Assembly (NCBI GenBank): GCA_051653625.1
Contig: JBOFWM010000019.1
Location: 1 to 18,559, forward strand
Reading direction: 5' to 3'
DNA from: SFDP01 sp051653625
Lineage (GTDB): Bacteria; Bacillota; Clostridia; Lachnospirales; Lachnospiraceae
DNA length: 18,559 nt
Position 1 is the first letter of the stretch, and each line of letters begins with the position of its first letter. This document shows, piece after piece, positions 1-7,300 of the stretch. The position numbers and the translations under genes are program-made. The notes under the pieces were generated by a model. That model did not search any database, was not told the DNA's origin, and was given only the letters and a program-made list of their open reading frames with translations.

Positions 1-45
1 TAATACGGGATTTACTTAGAGTAACAAAAAAGCTACGATATGCAA

Positions 46-80
46 AAGGAGGGCAACACCAAAATGGTGCTGTCCTCCTT
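46..80 (-). terminator. Terminator-like hairpin after the methyltransferase gene
   Basis: Arms 46-60 and 66-80 pair almost completely around a 5-nt loop, with one mismatch or wobble in each strand sense. Read on the minus strand, the GC-rich stem is followed by only a short T-run (TTTT) before the sequence turns mixed. It lies about 75 bases past the methyltransferase stop codon, which fits a terminator for the minus-strand pair. The weak T-tract keeps confidence moderate. I recognise no gene in bases 1-45. Confidence 0.5.
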
Positions 81-154
81 AAATGTAATCAAGATTATCT
101 TTAGTTTGAGTAAAAAAGCTCATATCAAGCGAATGCTCATTTTGCATATTGCAT

Positions 155-835
155 TTAGATATTACAAATTTTTAACATCTGATTTGCTTTCAACAAAAAT
201 TCATAATTAGTTACTTCGATGGTAACATAATATTCTTTTTCGTAGTGATGAATAATACGTTTAGTTAATTCAGAAGGTTTACCATCTAAATCAACAATGG
301 GGGTTATCCGAATCTCTTTACATATACGAAGCATTTCGTCTATAGACTTAACATGAAAATCAAGGCCTAAATTTGTATACATTAGTAGGAAATGAGAACT
401 TAACCCAATATCAAATTCTCTGTCTTCAAATTGAGTTTTAGTAGGCAACTCATGATAAATATATCTTTTTTCTTGCTTACCATGCTCATAATCTTTTAGA
501 AAGAGCTGCATTGCTCCCATACGTATTTTTTCTAACTCCTGTAAGTTCTTAATTTTAGTCCACTTAAAATTTTCCGCGTTATCTTTTGTTTGCTGTAATA
601 CAATATCCCTTGTTTCCTGGATTCTATCAGCAATCTGTTCCTGTGTAAATTGGTAAATAATATCCAATGAAGTTACATTATACCCCGCTTGTGTAGCCTC
701 ATAATTGAAGCTTGCAGGACCGTCACCGAATCCAATAATCCTCTTGCTTAAATCTAACTCTGTTAATTGAAACATTTCAACATATTCGCCTAATGTTCTT
801 CCCCAAGGAACTACATTAGATAACATAAAAGCCAT
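155..835 (-). CDS. Class I SAM-dependent methyltransferase, substrate unknown
   Basis: This 226-residue protein is probably cytoplasmic. Residues 33-43 carry a glycine-rich motif I (IIGFGDGPASF) for S-adenosylmethionine binding, and the acidic residue D58 in SLDIIYQF sits at the end of the second strand, where the ribose hydroxyls are normally bound. A later stretch, about residues 142-160 (DIGLSSHFLLMY), matches the motif IV/V area of Rossmann methyltransferases, and the C-terminal part holds the usual last strands. The start is supported by AGGAGG at 842-847, 6 bases before the ATG; a second Met at residue 4 is less well spaced. It lies 17 bases after the chorismate mutase-like gene and is surely co-transcribed with it. 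The substrate is unknown. A role linked to a chorismate-derived metabolite is only a guess from the neighbour. Confidence 0.75.
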   Translation of the reverse strand: MAFMLSNVVPWGRTLGEYVEMFQLTELDLSKRIIGFGDGPASFNYEATQAGYNVTSLDIIYQFTQEQIADRIQETRDIVLQQTKDNAENFKWTKIKNLQELEKIRMGAMQLFLKDYEHGKQEKRYIYHELPTKTQFEDREFDIGLSSHFLLMYTNLGLDFHVKSIDEMLRICKEIRITPIVDLDGKPSELTKRIIHHYEKEYYVTIEVTNYEFLLKANQMLKICNI

Positions 836-852
836 AAAGCCCCTCCTAAAAC

Positions 853-1134
853 CTATATTTTATTTAGCTCATTCATCTCCATATAAATAAATTGCTCTAT
901 CATTTCTCTATATAACTTTTCCACCATATCAGGGTTTGCTCCATACTCATTAGAAAGTGTCCTAACTTTTTGTATAACAGCCTCAACCCTTTGAGGTGCT
1001 TTAACGTCTTGGCTATCCTTTTTGAACTTAGATGCTTGTTTGACAAAGCTTCCTCGTTCTGCAATAAGCTTAATAATTGCATTGTCAATTCTATCAATGT
1101 TATTGCGAACTTCTTCTAAATTTTTACAATCCAT
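853..1134 (-). CDS. Chorismate mutase / isochorismate pyruvate-lyase family (AroQ/PchB-like)
   Basis: This 93-residue all-helical protein is of stand-alone AroQ size. The order IDRID (13-17), AER (25-27), VKQASKFK (31-38), APQRV (46-50) closely follows Pseudomonas PchB, which has IDRID, GRR, VKAASRFK and APERV. The active-site basic residues R10, R27, K38 and R49 all appear present. The Gln expected near the C-terminal helix (Q90 in PchB, Q88 in the E. coli mutase) aligns with E86, a change known in the yeast-type mutase. The family converts chorismate to prephenate, or isochorismate to salicylate plus pyruvate; sequence alone does not decide which. No salicylate or siderophore genes are seen nearby, so a mutase or a recruited function is as likely. 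The ATG has AAAGGGG upstream. It is first in a two-gene operon with the methyltransferase. Confidence 0.8.
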   Translation of the reverse strand: MDCKNLEEVRNNIDRIDNAIIKLIAERGSFVKQASKFKKDSQDVKAPQRVEAVIQKVRTLSNEYGANPDMVEKLYREMIEQFIYMEMNELNKI

Positions 1135-1241
1135 TTTAGTTACCCCTTTATGTAGATTTTATAAATTAGCTCCTCTGAGCTTTTCTCCCTATACTACTTT
1201 TTCGGATTTATTATCTTTATCAAAATAGCTTTATATAATAT

Positions 1242-1270
1242 AGTTTAGCACAGTAAAGCAAAATTCTCAA
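1242..1270 (-). promoter_or_regulatory. Candidate sigma-A promoter for the mutase-methyltransferase operon
   Basis: On the minus strand, TTGAGA (1265-1270) is followed after 17 bases by TAAACT (1242-1247), 5/6 and 4/6 matches to the consensus hexamers at ideal spacing. It lies about 108 bases upstream of the mutase start codon. AT-rich DNA offers other possible -10 boxes next to it, so the exact hexamers are uncertain. Confidence 0.4.
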
Positions 1271-1348
1271 TTATCAAATTGTTAATTTTACCAAGTAGCT
1301 ATTTACCCACACTTGTGGTATTGTGTGTGCTTGAAGAGGTGATAATAA

Positions 1349-1651
1349 ATGCAGAAAGAAAAGATACTTAGCAAGTTATACAACGGCAACATTCGACCAG
1401 CAGATAAAGCGATTATGCAAGGCAGTGATTACAGAAAAGCACAAGTAAAACTATTTGATTTAGTCGAGGAACTTCACGAGAAACTAAACGATGAAGAAAA
1501 GAAAATGCTCGATGAGATTATGATGGCATGGGGAAACCTAAACACTATTGAAAGCGAAGAATACTTTACTGACGGCTTCCGATTGGGAGCGAAAATTATA
1601 CTTGAAATATTTGAAAAAGACGATGGACAGCTTAAACCGATTACAGGTTAG
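1349..1651 (+). CDS. DUF6809-like small protein
   Basis: This 100-residue, highly charged, helical protein has no signal peptide or membrane segment. The N-terminal pattern (ILSKLYNGNI, then YRKAQVKLFDLVEELHEKL, residues 6-15 and 28-46) resembles a family of uncharacterised proteins I know as DUF6809, found in clostridial mobile elements and prophages. The function is unknown. GAGGTGAT lies just upstream of the ATG. A short dyad, CCACA/TGTGG (1307-1318), lies about 30 bases before the start and might be an operator. A truncated replication-type ATPase follows downstream, so this gene is probably part of the same element remnant. The gene itself looks complete; its stop codon falls inside a hairpin. 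Confidence 0.7.
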   Translation: MQKEKILSKLYNGNIRPADKAIMQGSDYRKAQVKLFDLVEELHEKLNDEEKKMLDEIMMAWGNLNTIESEEYFTDGFRLGAKIILEIFEKDDGQLKPITG

Positions 1652-1663
1652 CTGTCCATTTTC
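1623..1663 (+). terminator. Hairpin overlapping the end of the DUF6809-like gene
   Basis: ATGGACAGC (1623-1631) pairs perfectly with GCTGTCCAT (1651-1659), followed by a short T-run. The 19-nt loop is long and the stem is within the last codons of the gene, so it may be a weak terminator. Confidence 0.4.
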
Positions 1664-1691
1664 TATTCTCTGAACTTAATAAGATTGTTCA

Positions 1692-1729
1692 AAGCACTGG
1701 CTTATCATTTCGATAGGCTGGTGCTTTTT
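1692..1729 (+). terminator. Strong Rho-independent terminator
   Basis: Arms 1692-1706 and 1712-1726 form a continuous 15-bp stem with three G-U wobbles around a 5-nt loop, ending in TTTTT (1725-1729). The wobbles favour the plus-strand transcript. It lies about 40 bases past the DUF6809-like gene and separates it from the ATPase remnant. Confidence 0.75.
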
Positions 1730-1794
1730 GCATATATAACACCCCAACACAGCAGGCAGGAAAGTTGTAGTCGACCAACACAACCAAACAAAAA

Positions 1795-2358
1795 TTGCAG
1801 TCGGCTACTAAGCCGAGAAAGGAAGATGAAAAATTGAAAAAAGAATTGAAACTAATCCAAATGAGTAATGTGGAGGTAGAAGAAATCAAATGGGTATGGT
1901 ATCCCTACATTCCCTATGGAAAGATTACAGTGGTGCAAGGTGACCCCGGCGAGGGCAAAACAACTTTTGTGCTTGCTCTCATTGCTCTGCTGACAAATGG
2001 AGAACCGCTACCAGAAGAAGAACAAACCAACGAGCCTATCAATGTAATTTATCAAACAGCTGAAGATGGGCTAAATGACACTATCAAACCTCGTCTTTTG
2101 TCTGTTGGTGCTAACTGCGAAAGAGTTCTTGTCATTGATGAAAATGAAATTGTTCTAATCTTATCAGATGAAAGATTGGAACAAGCAATCAATGAAACCA
2201 GTGCAAAGGTTATTGTACTTGACCCTATTCAAGCATACCTTGGTAGCGATGTTGATATGCACAGGGCAAATGAGATAAGACCTATTATGAAAAGGCTGTC
2301 TTTACTTGCAGAACGCACAGGTTTTGCCTTTCTGTTAGATATATTTTTCGTTCAATAG
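1795..2358 (+). pseudogene. Truncated RepA/DnaB-like AAA ATPase of a mobile element
   Basis: The frame encodes the N-terminal part of a RecA-fold ATPase of the type carried by clostridial prophages and integrative elements. The conserved lead-in WYPYIPYGKITVVQGD precedes the Walker A motif GDPGEGKTT (residues about 48-56), and a hydrophobic Walker B strand ends in VIVLDPIQAYL. Family members continue after AERTG with a strand, a Gly-His-Asn-type motif and a further 150 or more residues. Here the similarity stops near residue 180 (about base 2335) and a stop follows after FLLDIFFVQ, so the 3' half is lost. The 5' end is also unclear: the frame opens with TTG at 1795, another TTG is at 1834 after a GGAA-rich stretch, and the first ATG is at 1858-1866 with no clear ribosome site. 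Base composition is less AT-rich than the flanks (for example GACCCCGGCGAGGGC), a sign of transfer. The truncated product is unlikely to work as a helicase. Confidence 0.75.
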
Positions 2359-2511
2359 TTGTACAAGTATTGTTTCCTTGAAATCAGATACTATTCAAAA
2401 GAAATAATATATATTTTAAGAGCTATTGACGAGATTTAACATGTCAAATATAATTATTGTAATAAGGAAAAAGTTAAAAGTGTTTGAATAAAAATGTATA
2501 TTCAATAGTTG
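2351..2511. repeat. Pair of 11-bp direct repeats at the ATPase truncation point
   Basis: TTCAATAGTTG occurs at 2351-2361, right over the premature stop of the ATPase, and again at 2501-2511, exactly 150 bases downstream. It could mark a deletion or integration scar. In sequence this AT-rich an 11-bp repeat can also occur by chance. Confidence 0.3.
2426..2454 (+). promoter_or_regulatory. Near-consensus sigma-A promoter for the diguanylate cyclase pair
   Basis: TTGACG (2426-2431), a 17-base spacer and a perfect TATAAT (2449-2454) are present. The predicted start near 2461 gives a leader of about 90 bases before the first cyclase. The leader contains a small hairpin, GCGTGT/ACACGC (2520-2534), just upstream of the ribosome site, without a T-run. 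Confidence 0.75.
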
Positions 2512-2549
2512 ATTTTATTGCGTGTTGCACACGCAGATAAGGAAAGAAT

Positions 2550-4196
2550 ATGATAAAGAAAGTCATATCAATTATCGGTGCGATTTTAATAGCGATAAGT
2601 ATCTTAGTGATACTTATCAATGTGGAAAGTGATTATGAAAATTGGGTATCGTATGTTTCAACTCAAATAAATAGAAGTGATGGAAGTATTGAATCGTATG
2701 ATTCTAATATCTTTAAAATGGTTAATAAGGGCGATGTGATTACGCTTACTGTAAAGTTGCCAAAAGAAAAAAAGATGGATGCTAGTGTGCTATATTTCAG
2801 ATTATATGATAGTGCTATTAATGTATATCAAAATGAAAAAGTAATTTATTCGTATGGATTTGAGATTGCAAAATCAGGACAAATGATAGGTGCAAAGTAT
2901 CATTTTATTCCTATACCAGATGATGCATGGGGCGGAGAATTAATAATTGACATATATGTCAATGAGAATAAAGCTTACTCAAAGATCTCTACAATAAGGA
3001 TGTATAAAGCAACAGAGTCCTATAATGCAATTTTACAGGAAAATATTTTTAGTTTCTTCTTGGCAATCGTTGGAATTTTTACAAGTGCAATTATTATGAT
3101 GATATTATTGTTATTTGCAAAAAATAATGATATCACAAAACAAGGAGTATATATTGCAGCTTTCGTCTTTTCGTTGTCTATTTGGATGCTTGGAAATTTT
3201 GGTGGATATGTTATATTTCAAAGTTCGTATATGTGGGCACAGATTGAATTTATAAGTTTATTTGTTGCTCCGATTTTTCTTTTGTTATATGTGAAATCCA
3301 CAGAAAAAAGAGTGAGATATAGTAAGATTTTAAACTATTTTATTTTAAGTAATGTGTTATATGTTAGTTTAGTTACAATATTAAATTTTTTTACATCAAT
3401 TCATTTTAATGTAGTTCTGCGGTCTTTTCATTTACTTGTAGTTTTTGATGCAATTGCATTGATTATAATTGTTACAAGAAGATTAAAAGAAAAAAATGCT
3501 ACGGCAAAAATGTTTGTAATTGGAATTATTTCATTTCTTATTTTTGCGATATTGGATGTAATACGCCATAATATAATGCGAACTTTTCCAAGTTTATATA
3601 CCTATACAGGGATTTCAGTTTTACCATTAGGATTACTAATATTTGTAATTTGTCTTATTTTTTCTTTTTATGTTGAAAATGTAAATTCATATATTGATAA
3701 GTCAACAAAGCAAAAATTGATTAGCACTGCATATATTGATTTTTTAACAGGAATTGTAAGCAGTGCAAAATGTCGTGAAAAATTAGAGGAGCTTGATACC
3801 TTAAAAAAACAAGAATTTATTATTGTGTTAATAGACTTAAATAATTTGAAGATTGTAAATGATTCGATGGGTCATAATTTTGGTGATTATCTTTTAAAAG
3901 ATTTTGCTAGTATTTTCAATTCGTATATTGGTCCTTATGGTATAGCTGGTCGATTAGGTGGGGATGAATTTATTGCAATAATAGAAAAGGTACAAAAAGA
4001 AACAATTTTGAAAGAAATGGAACAATTTGAAATGGCGCTTGAACGAGAAAATAATCTTGGAATTAATCCATATAAATTTACGTGTGCCTGGGGAATGGCA
4101 GAAAGTACAAAGGAAGAGCCTATTGCAGTAAAAGAGGCAATGGTAATTGCGGATCGAATGATGTATGAAGATAAAAAAATAAAAAAATCCACATAA
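2550..4196 (+). CDS. Membrane-bound diguanylate cyclase with 7TM sensor (first of tandem pair)
   Basis: This 548-residue protein would make cyclic di-GMP from two GTP at the cytoplasmic face of the membrane. Residues 5-24 are a signal anchor and about 25-165 form an extracytoplasmic, beta-rich domain. Seven hydrophobic segments follow at roughly 166-189, 199-222, 229-248, 259-280, 289-309, 319-337 and 353-376, then a C-terminal GGDEF domain (388-545). This order resembles the 7TMR-DISM sensor class. The active-site signature RLGGDEF is intact (468-474). The metal-binding D429 in IDLNNLK and N437-D438 with GH at 441-442 are present, so activity is plausible. The usual LTGLxNR motif is degenerate (DFLTGIVSS, 397-405), and there is no RxxD inhibitory site upstream of GGDEF (GPYG there). 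ATG follows AAGGAAAG. The nearest neighbour is a gapless paralogue 40 bases downstream. Confidence 0.88.
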   Translation: MIKKVISIIGAILIAISILVILINVESDYENWVSYVSTQINRSDGSIESYDSNIFKMVNKGDVITLTVKLPKEKKMDASVLYFRLYDSAINVYQNEKVIYSYGFEIAKSGQMIGAKYHFIPIPDDAWGGELIIDIYVNENKAYSKISTIRMYKATESYNAILQENIFSFFLAIVGIFTSAIIMMILLLFAKNNDITKQGVYIAAFVFSLSIWMLGNFGGYVIFQSSYMWAQIEFISLFVAPIFLLLYVKSTEKRVRYSKILNYFILSNVLYVSLVTILNFFTSIHFNVVLRSFHLLVVFDAIALIIIVTRRLKEKNATAKMFVIGIISFLIFAILDVIRHNIMRTFPSLYTYTGISVLPLGLLIFVICLIFSFYVENVNSYIDKSTKQKLISTAYIDFLTGIVSSAKCREKLEELDTLKKQEFIIVLIDLNNLKIVNDSMGHNFGDYLLKDFASIFNSYIGPYGIAGRLGGDEFIAIIEKVQKETILKEMEQFEMALERENNLGINPYKFTCAWGMAESTKEEPIAVKEAMVIADRMMYEDKKIKKST

Positions 4197-4236
4197 TTGC
4201 TTCAGAGCTGATGGTAGAAAAGACGAGGAAATAGAT

Positions 4237-5886
4237 ATGAGGAAAAGAGTGTTTTCGATTTCGTGTGTGATGCTGATCGTTATAGCGATATTATTTGCGC
4301 TTATAAATATTAATCATGAATATGAAGCATGGGATTCTAATATTTCAACACAAATAAAGAGAATGGATGGAACAATTGAACATTATGATTCTAATATTTT
4401 CAGTCTTGTGAATAAGGGAGATATTATCACAATCAATTTGGATTTGCCAGAAGAAAAGAAATATGAAGAAGGAATATTATATTTTAATCTTTATCATTCG
4501 ATTGTTACAGTATATTGCAAAGGGGAAGAGATTTATACCTATGGTTCTCATATTGTAGAAAAAGGGCAAATGATAGGTGCAAAATATCATTTTATAGCGA
4601 TACCGGAAGAAGCATGGGGGACAGGGTTAGTAATTGAAATACAGGTACATGAAAATAGTTCTTTTTCAAAAATAACACCAATCAGAATGTATGATGCAAA
4701 AGAGGCATATAAAGCGGTATTATTAAATAATATTTTTGGGTTTCTACTTTCTATTGTTGGAATTATTGTAAGTGCAATAGTTGCTATCATTTTATTAATT
4801 TTTGCTCAATCAAATAGTATGACAAAACAAGGATTGTATATATGTGGTTTTATTTTTGCAATATCTATTTGGATGTTTAGTTATGTTGGAGGATATGTAA
4901 TATTTCGTGAATCCTATATGTGGACTCAATTAGAATATTTTAGTTTGTATATTACAGCGACTCCACTTTTATTTTATGTTTTGTCTACAGAAAGTAAGGA
5001 AAAATACAAAAAATATATTAAAATTGTAATATTTATTAATTGTATGATGTTAACATGTGCTACGTTGTTGAATTTTTTTACTCCGATTCATTTTAATATC
5101 TTGTTAAGAGTGTTTCATGTTCTTTTGGTTTTAGATTGTATAGTTATGATAGCTATAACGAGTAGACGATTAAAAGAAAAAAATATAACTGCTAAATTAT
5201 TTATAATAGGGATGGTTTTGCTTGTACTATTTATGATAATAGATATTATACGACATAGCGTTGTTCGATTGATATTTAGTTTATATGAAATAACAGCAAT
5301 ATCGATTATACCATTAGGTGTATTAGCCTTTATTCTTTGTTTGATTTTTTCTTACTATATTGAGTGTTTAAATACATATATTGATAAATCAACAAAAGAG
5401 AATTTAATAAAACAAGCATATTCAGATTTTTTAACAGGGATATCAAGTAGTACAAAATGTCGTGAAAAACTAAACGAAATTGATATAAAAAAACAAAATG
5501 AATTTATTATTGTTTCTTTGGATTTAAATGATTTAAAGATTGTAAATGATACAATGGGACATTCGCGTGGAGATCAGTTGTTAAAAGAATTTGCAACTAT
5601 TTTTTCTGCGTATATTGGTCCAATAGGGCTAATTGGACGTATAGGTGGCGATGAATTTATTGCAATTATTGAACATGTCAAAATGGATGTTGTATTAGAA
5701 AAAATGATGGAATTTGAAAAGGCGCTTGAACAAGAGAATCAAAGAGAATATAAACCTTATAAAATATCTTGTGCATGGGGAGTGGCAGAGAGCACATGCG
5801 AAAAACCACTAACAGTAAAAGAAGCATTAGACTATGCAGACAAAATGATGTATCAAGATAAACAACAAAAAAAGTTTAACGGATAA
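4237..5886 (+). CDS. Membrane-bound diguanylate cyclase with 7TM sensor (second of tandem pair)
   Basis: This 549-residue protein aligns with the preceding gene from first to last residue without gaps. By hand count about 71% of positions 381-480 are identical, with the ectodomain somewhat lower. It has the same layout: anchor (about 5-24), ectodomain (25-165), seven helices, GGDEF domain. Catalytic features are kept: D429 (LDLNDLK), ND with GH at 441-442, and RIGGDEF (468-474). It shares the degenerate LTG motif (DFLTGISSS) and lacks the RxxD I-site (GPIG). The ectodomain block GQMIGAKYHFI (110-120) is identical in both copies, while neighbouring loop residues differ, as expected if ligand preference has diverged. 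GAGGA precedes the ATG. It is probably co-transcribed with the first copy. Its last codons lie inside the shared terminator. Confidence 0.88.
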   Translation: MRKRVFSISCVMLIVIAILFALININHEYEAWDSNISTQIKRMDGTIEHYDSNIFSLVNKGDIITINLDLPEEKKYEEGILYFNLYHSIVTVYCKGEEIYTYGSHIVEKGQMIGAKYHFIAIPEEAWGTGLVIEIQVHENSSFSKITPIRMYDAKEAYKAVLLNNIFGFLLSIVGIIVSAIVAIILLIFAQSNSMTKQGLYICGFIFAISIWMFSYVGGYVIFRESYMWTQLEYFSLYITATPLLFYVLSTESKEKYKKYIKIVIFINCMMLTCATLLNFFTPIHFNILLRVFHVLLVLDCIVMIAITSRRLKEKNITAKLFIIGMVLLVLFMIIDIIRHSVVRLIFSLYEITAISIIPLGVLAFILCLIFSYYIECLNTYIDKSTKENLIKQAYSDFLTGISSSTKCREKLNEIDIKKQNEFIIVSLDLNDLKIVNDTMGHSRGDQLLKEFATIFSAYIGPIGLIGRIGGDEFIAIIEHVKMDVVLEKMMEFEKALEQENQREYKPYKISCAWGVAESTCEKPLTVKEALDYADKMMYQDKQQKKFNG

Positions 5887-5912
5887 TATGATTATTCGTT
5901 AAACTTTTTTTT
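5867..5912. terminator. Bidirectional terminator between cyclase pair and araC-type gene
   Basis: Arms 5871-5887 and 5891-5907 form a 17-bp stem with one wobble around an ATG loop, flanked by an A-run on the left and a T-run on the right. It therefore has a T-tail on either strand. It overlaps the stop codon of the plus-strand gene and abuts the stop of the minus-strand gene, so it serves both convergent units. Confidence 0.88.
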
Positions 5913-7143
5913 ATAAAAATTCTTTTACACCATAAATATTTCGATATTCTTTTAAGGTATATCCAGTTTGCTGTTTAAATTGTTTTCCTAGATGACTTTG
6001 GGAAGAAAAACCAAGGTATGATGCAATTTCAATATAACTATATTTAGAATAAATAAGAAGATTTTTGGCAAGATTTATTTTTTCGTTAAGAATAAATGCA
6101 CCTATTGTAATGCCTTCTTTCTTTTTGAATAAGTCTGCCAAATAATTGGAATTCATATATAAGTGTGTAGCGATAGAAGATATGGTGATTTTGTCGTGTA
6201 AATGTGCAAAGATAAAATCTTTACATTGTATGATACGAGAATCAGTATCTGAAATATCTGTTCTTTTTGAGTTTTGATTCAATGTGTCTCTTACAAGCAC
6301 AGCATATTGATACTCGGCTTGACGACCTAGTTGTCTTGCCTCTTCGCCGCTTGTAGCATCTTCTATTTTCAATATAAAACTATCGCTAAGAGAGTATGCA
6401 GTTTCTGGATGTACACCTCCTTCCATTGCAGCACGACTTGCAAGTGTAACTAATACAATTGCAAGATTTTTAAAATGCCTTAATGGAGTTTTAGAAAGTG
6501 TTCCAATGTTCCCTAGATAATCTTCACCCCAACTTCGTTCTAATTGTTTAACATCTCCTGTTCGAATGCTATTAAATTCACGGACTTCTTGATCATACGG
6601 ATTATGTTTTTGAGAAGATTCGCGATTTGAAAATATCTTTAAAGATAAATCTTTAAAGATTACATCATTTACATTTGAGTCTAGGCAATTAAATGCAAGC
6701 ACTTGATCAATTGTAAGTGGTTGTTCTATAAAAAGATTATATAAAAGTAAAGAAATATCAATAAAGCTCTCTAATTTACAAGCGTGTAAATATTCGATCC
6801 ATTCTGATTGGAAAGAGGTTTTAGGCAGTTCGTATTTACTCTTTGTATCTAGAGGAAGTAAAACAGGTCCGATTATAAAAATTGAATTTTGAGAAAAACA
6901 TACACAATAAGAAAGTCCATTAGAATCGCTATATACTTTGGGAGATTCGACAACAGCAGACAGTAATAGTTGGTTTTTAAAAGTATGATGTTCGATAAAA
7001 ATGGAAGAAAAATGATGTTCTAAACTTTTGGGCAAATCTTTTCTTTCGCATATAGTTGTATGATCTGTAAAATACAAAGAAAATTGATGTATTGCAGTAT
7101 GAAGAGTTCTTGAAATAAATTTCATTAAATAAGTTAAATTCAT
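5911..7143 (-). CDS. AraC-family transcriptional regulator
   Basis: This cytoplasmic DNA-binding protein has 410 residues from the preferred start. The final 100 or so residues hold the double helix-turn-helix domain: ITISSIATHLYMNSNYLADLFKKKEG is the first, YIEIASYLGFSSQSHLGKQFKQQTG the second, and TLKEYRN closes the fold. The central part (RTGDVKQLER, then NLAIVLVTLASRAAMEGGV, then AYSLSDSFI) is a conserved effector-linked region seen in many clostridial AraC proteins. An ATG at 7182 would add 13 residues, but the ATG at 7143 has AAGGAGG 6 bases upstream and is chosen here. The gene diverges from the glycosidase operon and is its most likely activator. The effector is probably an oligosaccharide or sugar released by the operon's enzymes, by inference. 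Confidence 0.9.
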   Translation of the reverse strand: MNLTYLMKFISRTLHTAIHQFSLYFTDHTTICERKDLPKSLEHHFSSIFIEHHTFKNQLLLSAVVESPKVYSDSNGLSYCVCFSQNSIFIIGPVLLPLDTKSKYELPKTSFQSEWIEYLHACKLESFIDISLLLYNLFIEQPLTIDQVLAFNCLDSNVNDVIFKDLSLKIFSNRESSQKHNPYDQEVREFNSIRTGDVKQLERSWGEDYLGNIGTLSKTPLRHFKNLAIVLVTLASRAAMEGGVHPETAYSLSDSFILKIEDATSGEEARQLGRQAEYQYAVLVRDTLNQNSKRTDISDTDSRIIQCKDFIFAHLHDKITISSIATHLYMNSNYLADLFKKKEGITIGAFILNEKINLAKNLLIYSKYSYIEIASYLGFSSQSHLGKQFKQQTGYTLKEYRNIYGVKEFL

Positions 7144-7190
7144 AAAATGCCTCCTTATAGCAATTGTAGCACAATAACACAATAAAAAAA

Positions 7191-7230
7191 ACTGTGAATT
7201 GTGTTATAAAACTGTATATTGTGATATGAA
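7191..7230 (+). promoter_or_regulatory. Tandem 20-bp repeats, probable AraC-type operator
   Basis: Two contiguous 20-bp units, 7191-7210 and 7211-7230, match at 16 of 20 positions (pattern ACTGT..ATTGTG.TAT.AA). Direct repeats one after the other on the same face of the helix are typical for AraC-family monomers. The core ATTGTG also occurs twice inverted (CACAAT at 7170-7175 and 7178-7183), just upstream of the araC-type gene, which suggests autoregulation. Confidence 0.6.
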
Positions 7231-7247
7231 TTCGTTTTTTTCTTTGT

Positions 7248-7253
7248 TAGGAT
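7248..7253 (+). promoter_or_regulatory. Candidate -10 box of the glycosidase operon promoter
   Basis: TAGGAT (4/6 match) lies 17 bases after the end of the second operator repeat. The expected -35 position (7225-7230, TATGAA) is poor and falls inside that repeat. This is the layout of an activator-dependent promoter. A TTGACA at 7255-7260 is a good -35 word, but I find no -10 box at the right spacing after it. Confidence 0.35.
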
Positions 7254-7300
7254 GTTGACACAAAGTAAAAAGTACTAAGCAAAGAAAAGGGAGGTTTACA

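Noticed and set aside
1022..1228. Plus-strand open frame of 68 codons over the chorismate mutase-like gene
   Set aside because: It is antisense to a clear family member, has no ribosome site and no recognisable composition.
1740..1811. Short in-frame stretch (ending KIAVGY) just before the ATPase remnant, possibly the tail of another element gene
   Set aside because: Only 23 codons between stops and no start codon or family resemblance; not enough to call.
1689..1889. Minus-strand open frame opposite the start of the ATPase remnant
   Set aside because: Its product is hydrophobic low-complexity without motifs, and it crosses the strong plus-strand terminator at 1692-1729.
2520..2534. Hairpin GCGTGT/ACACGC in the cyclase leader as a c-di-GMP riboswitch or terminator
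   Set aside because: The stem is 6 bp with a 3-base loop, has no T-run, and the leader is too short and AT-rich for a GEMM-type fold.
7255..7260. TTGACA as the -35 box of the glycosidase operon
   Set aside because: No acceptable -10 word lies 16-18 bases downstream; kept only as an alternative.
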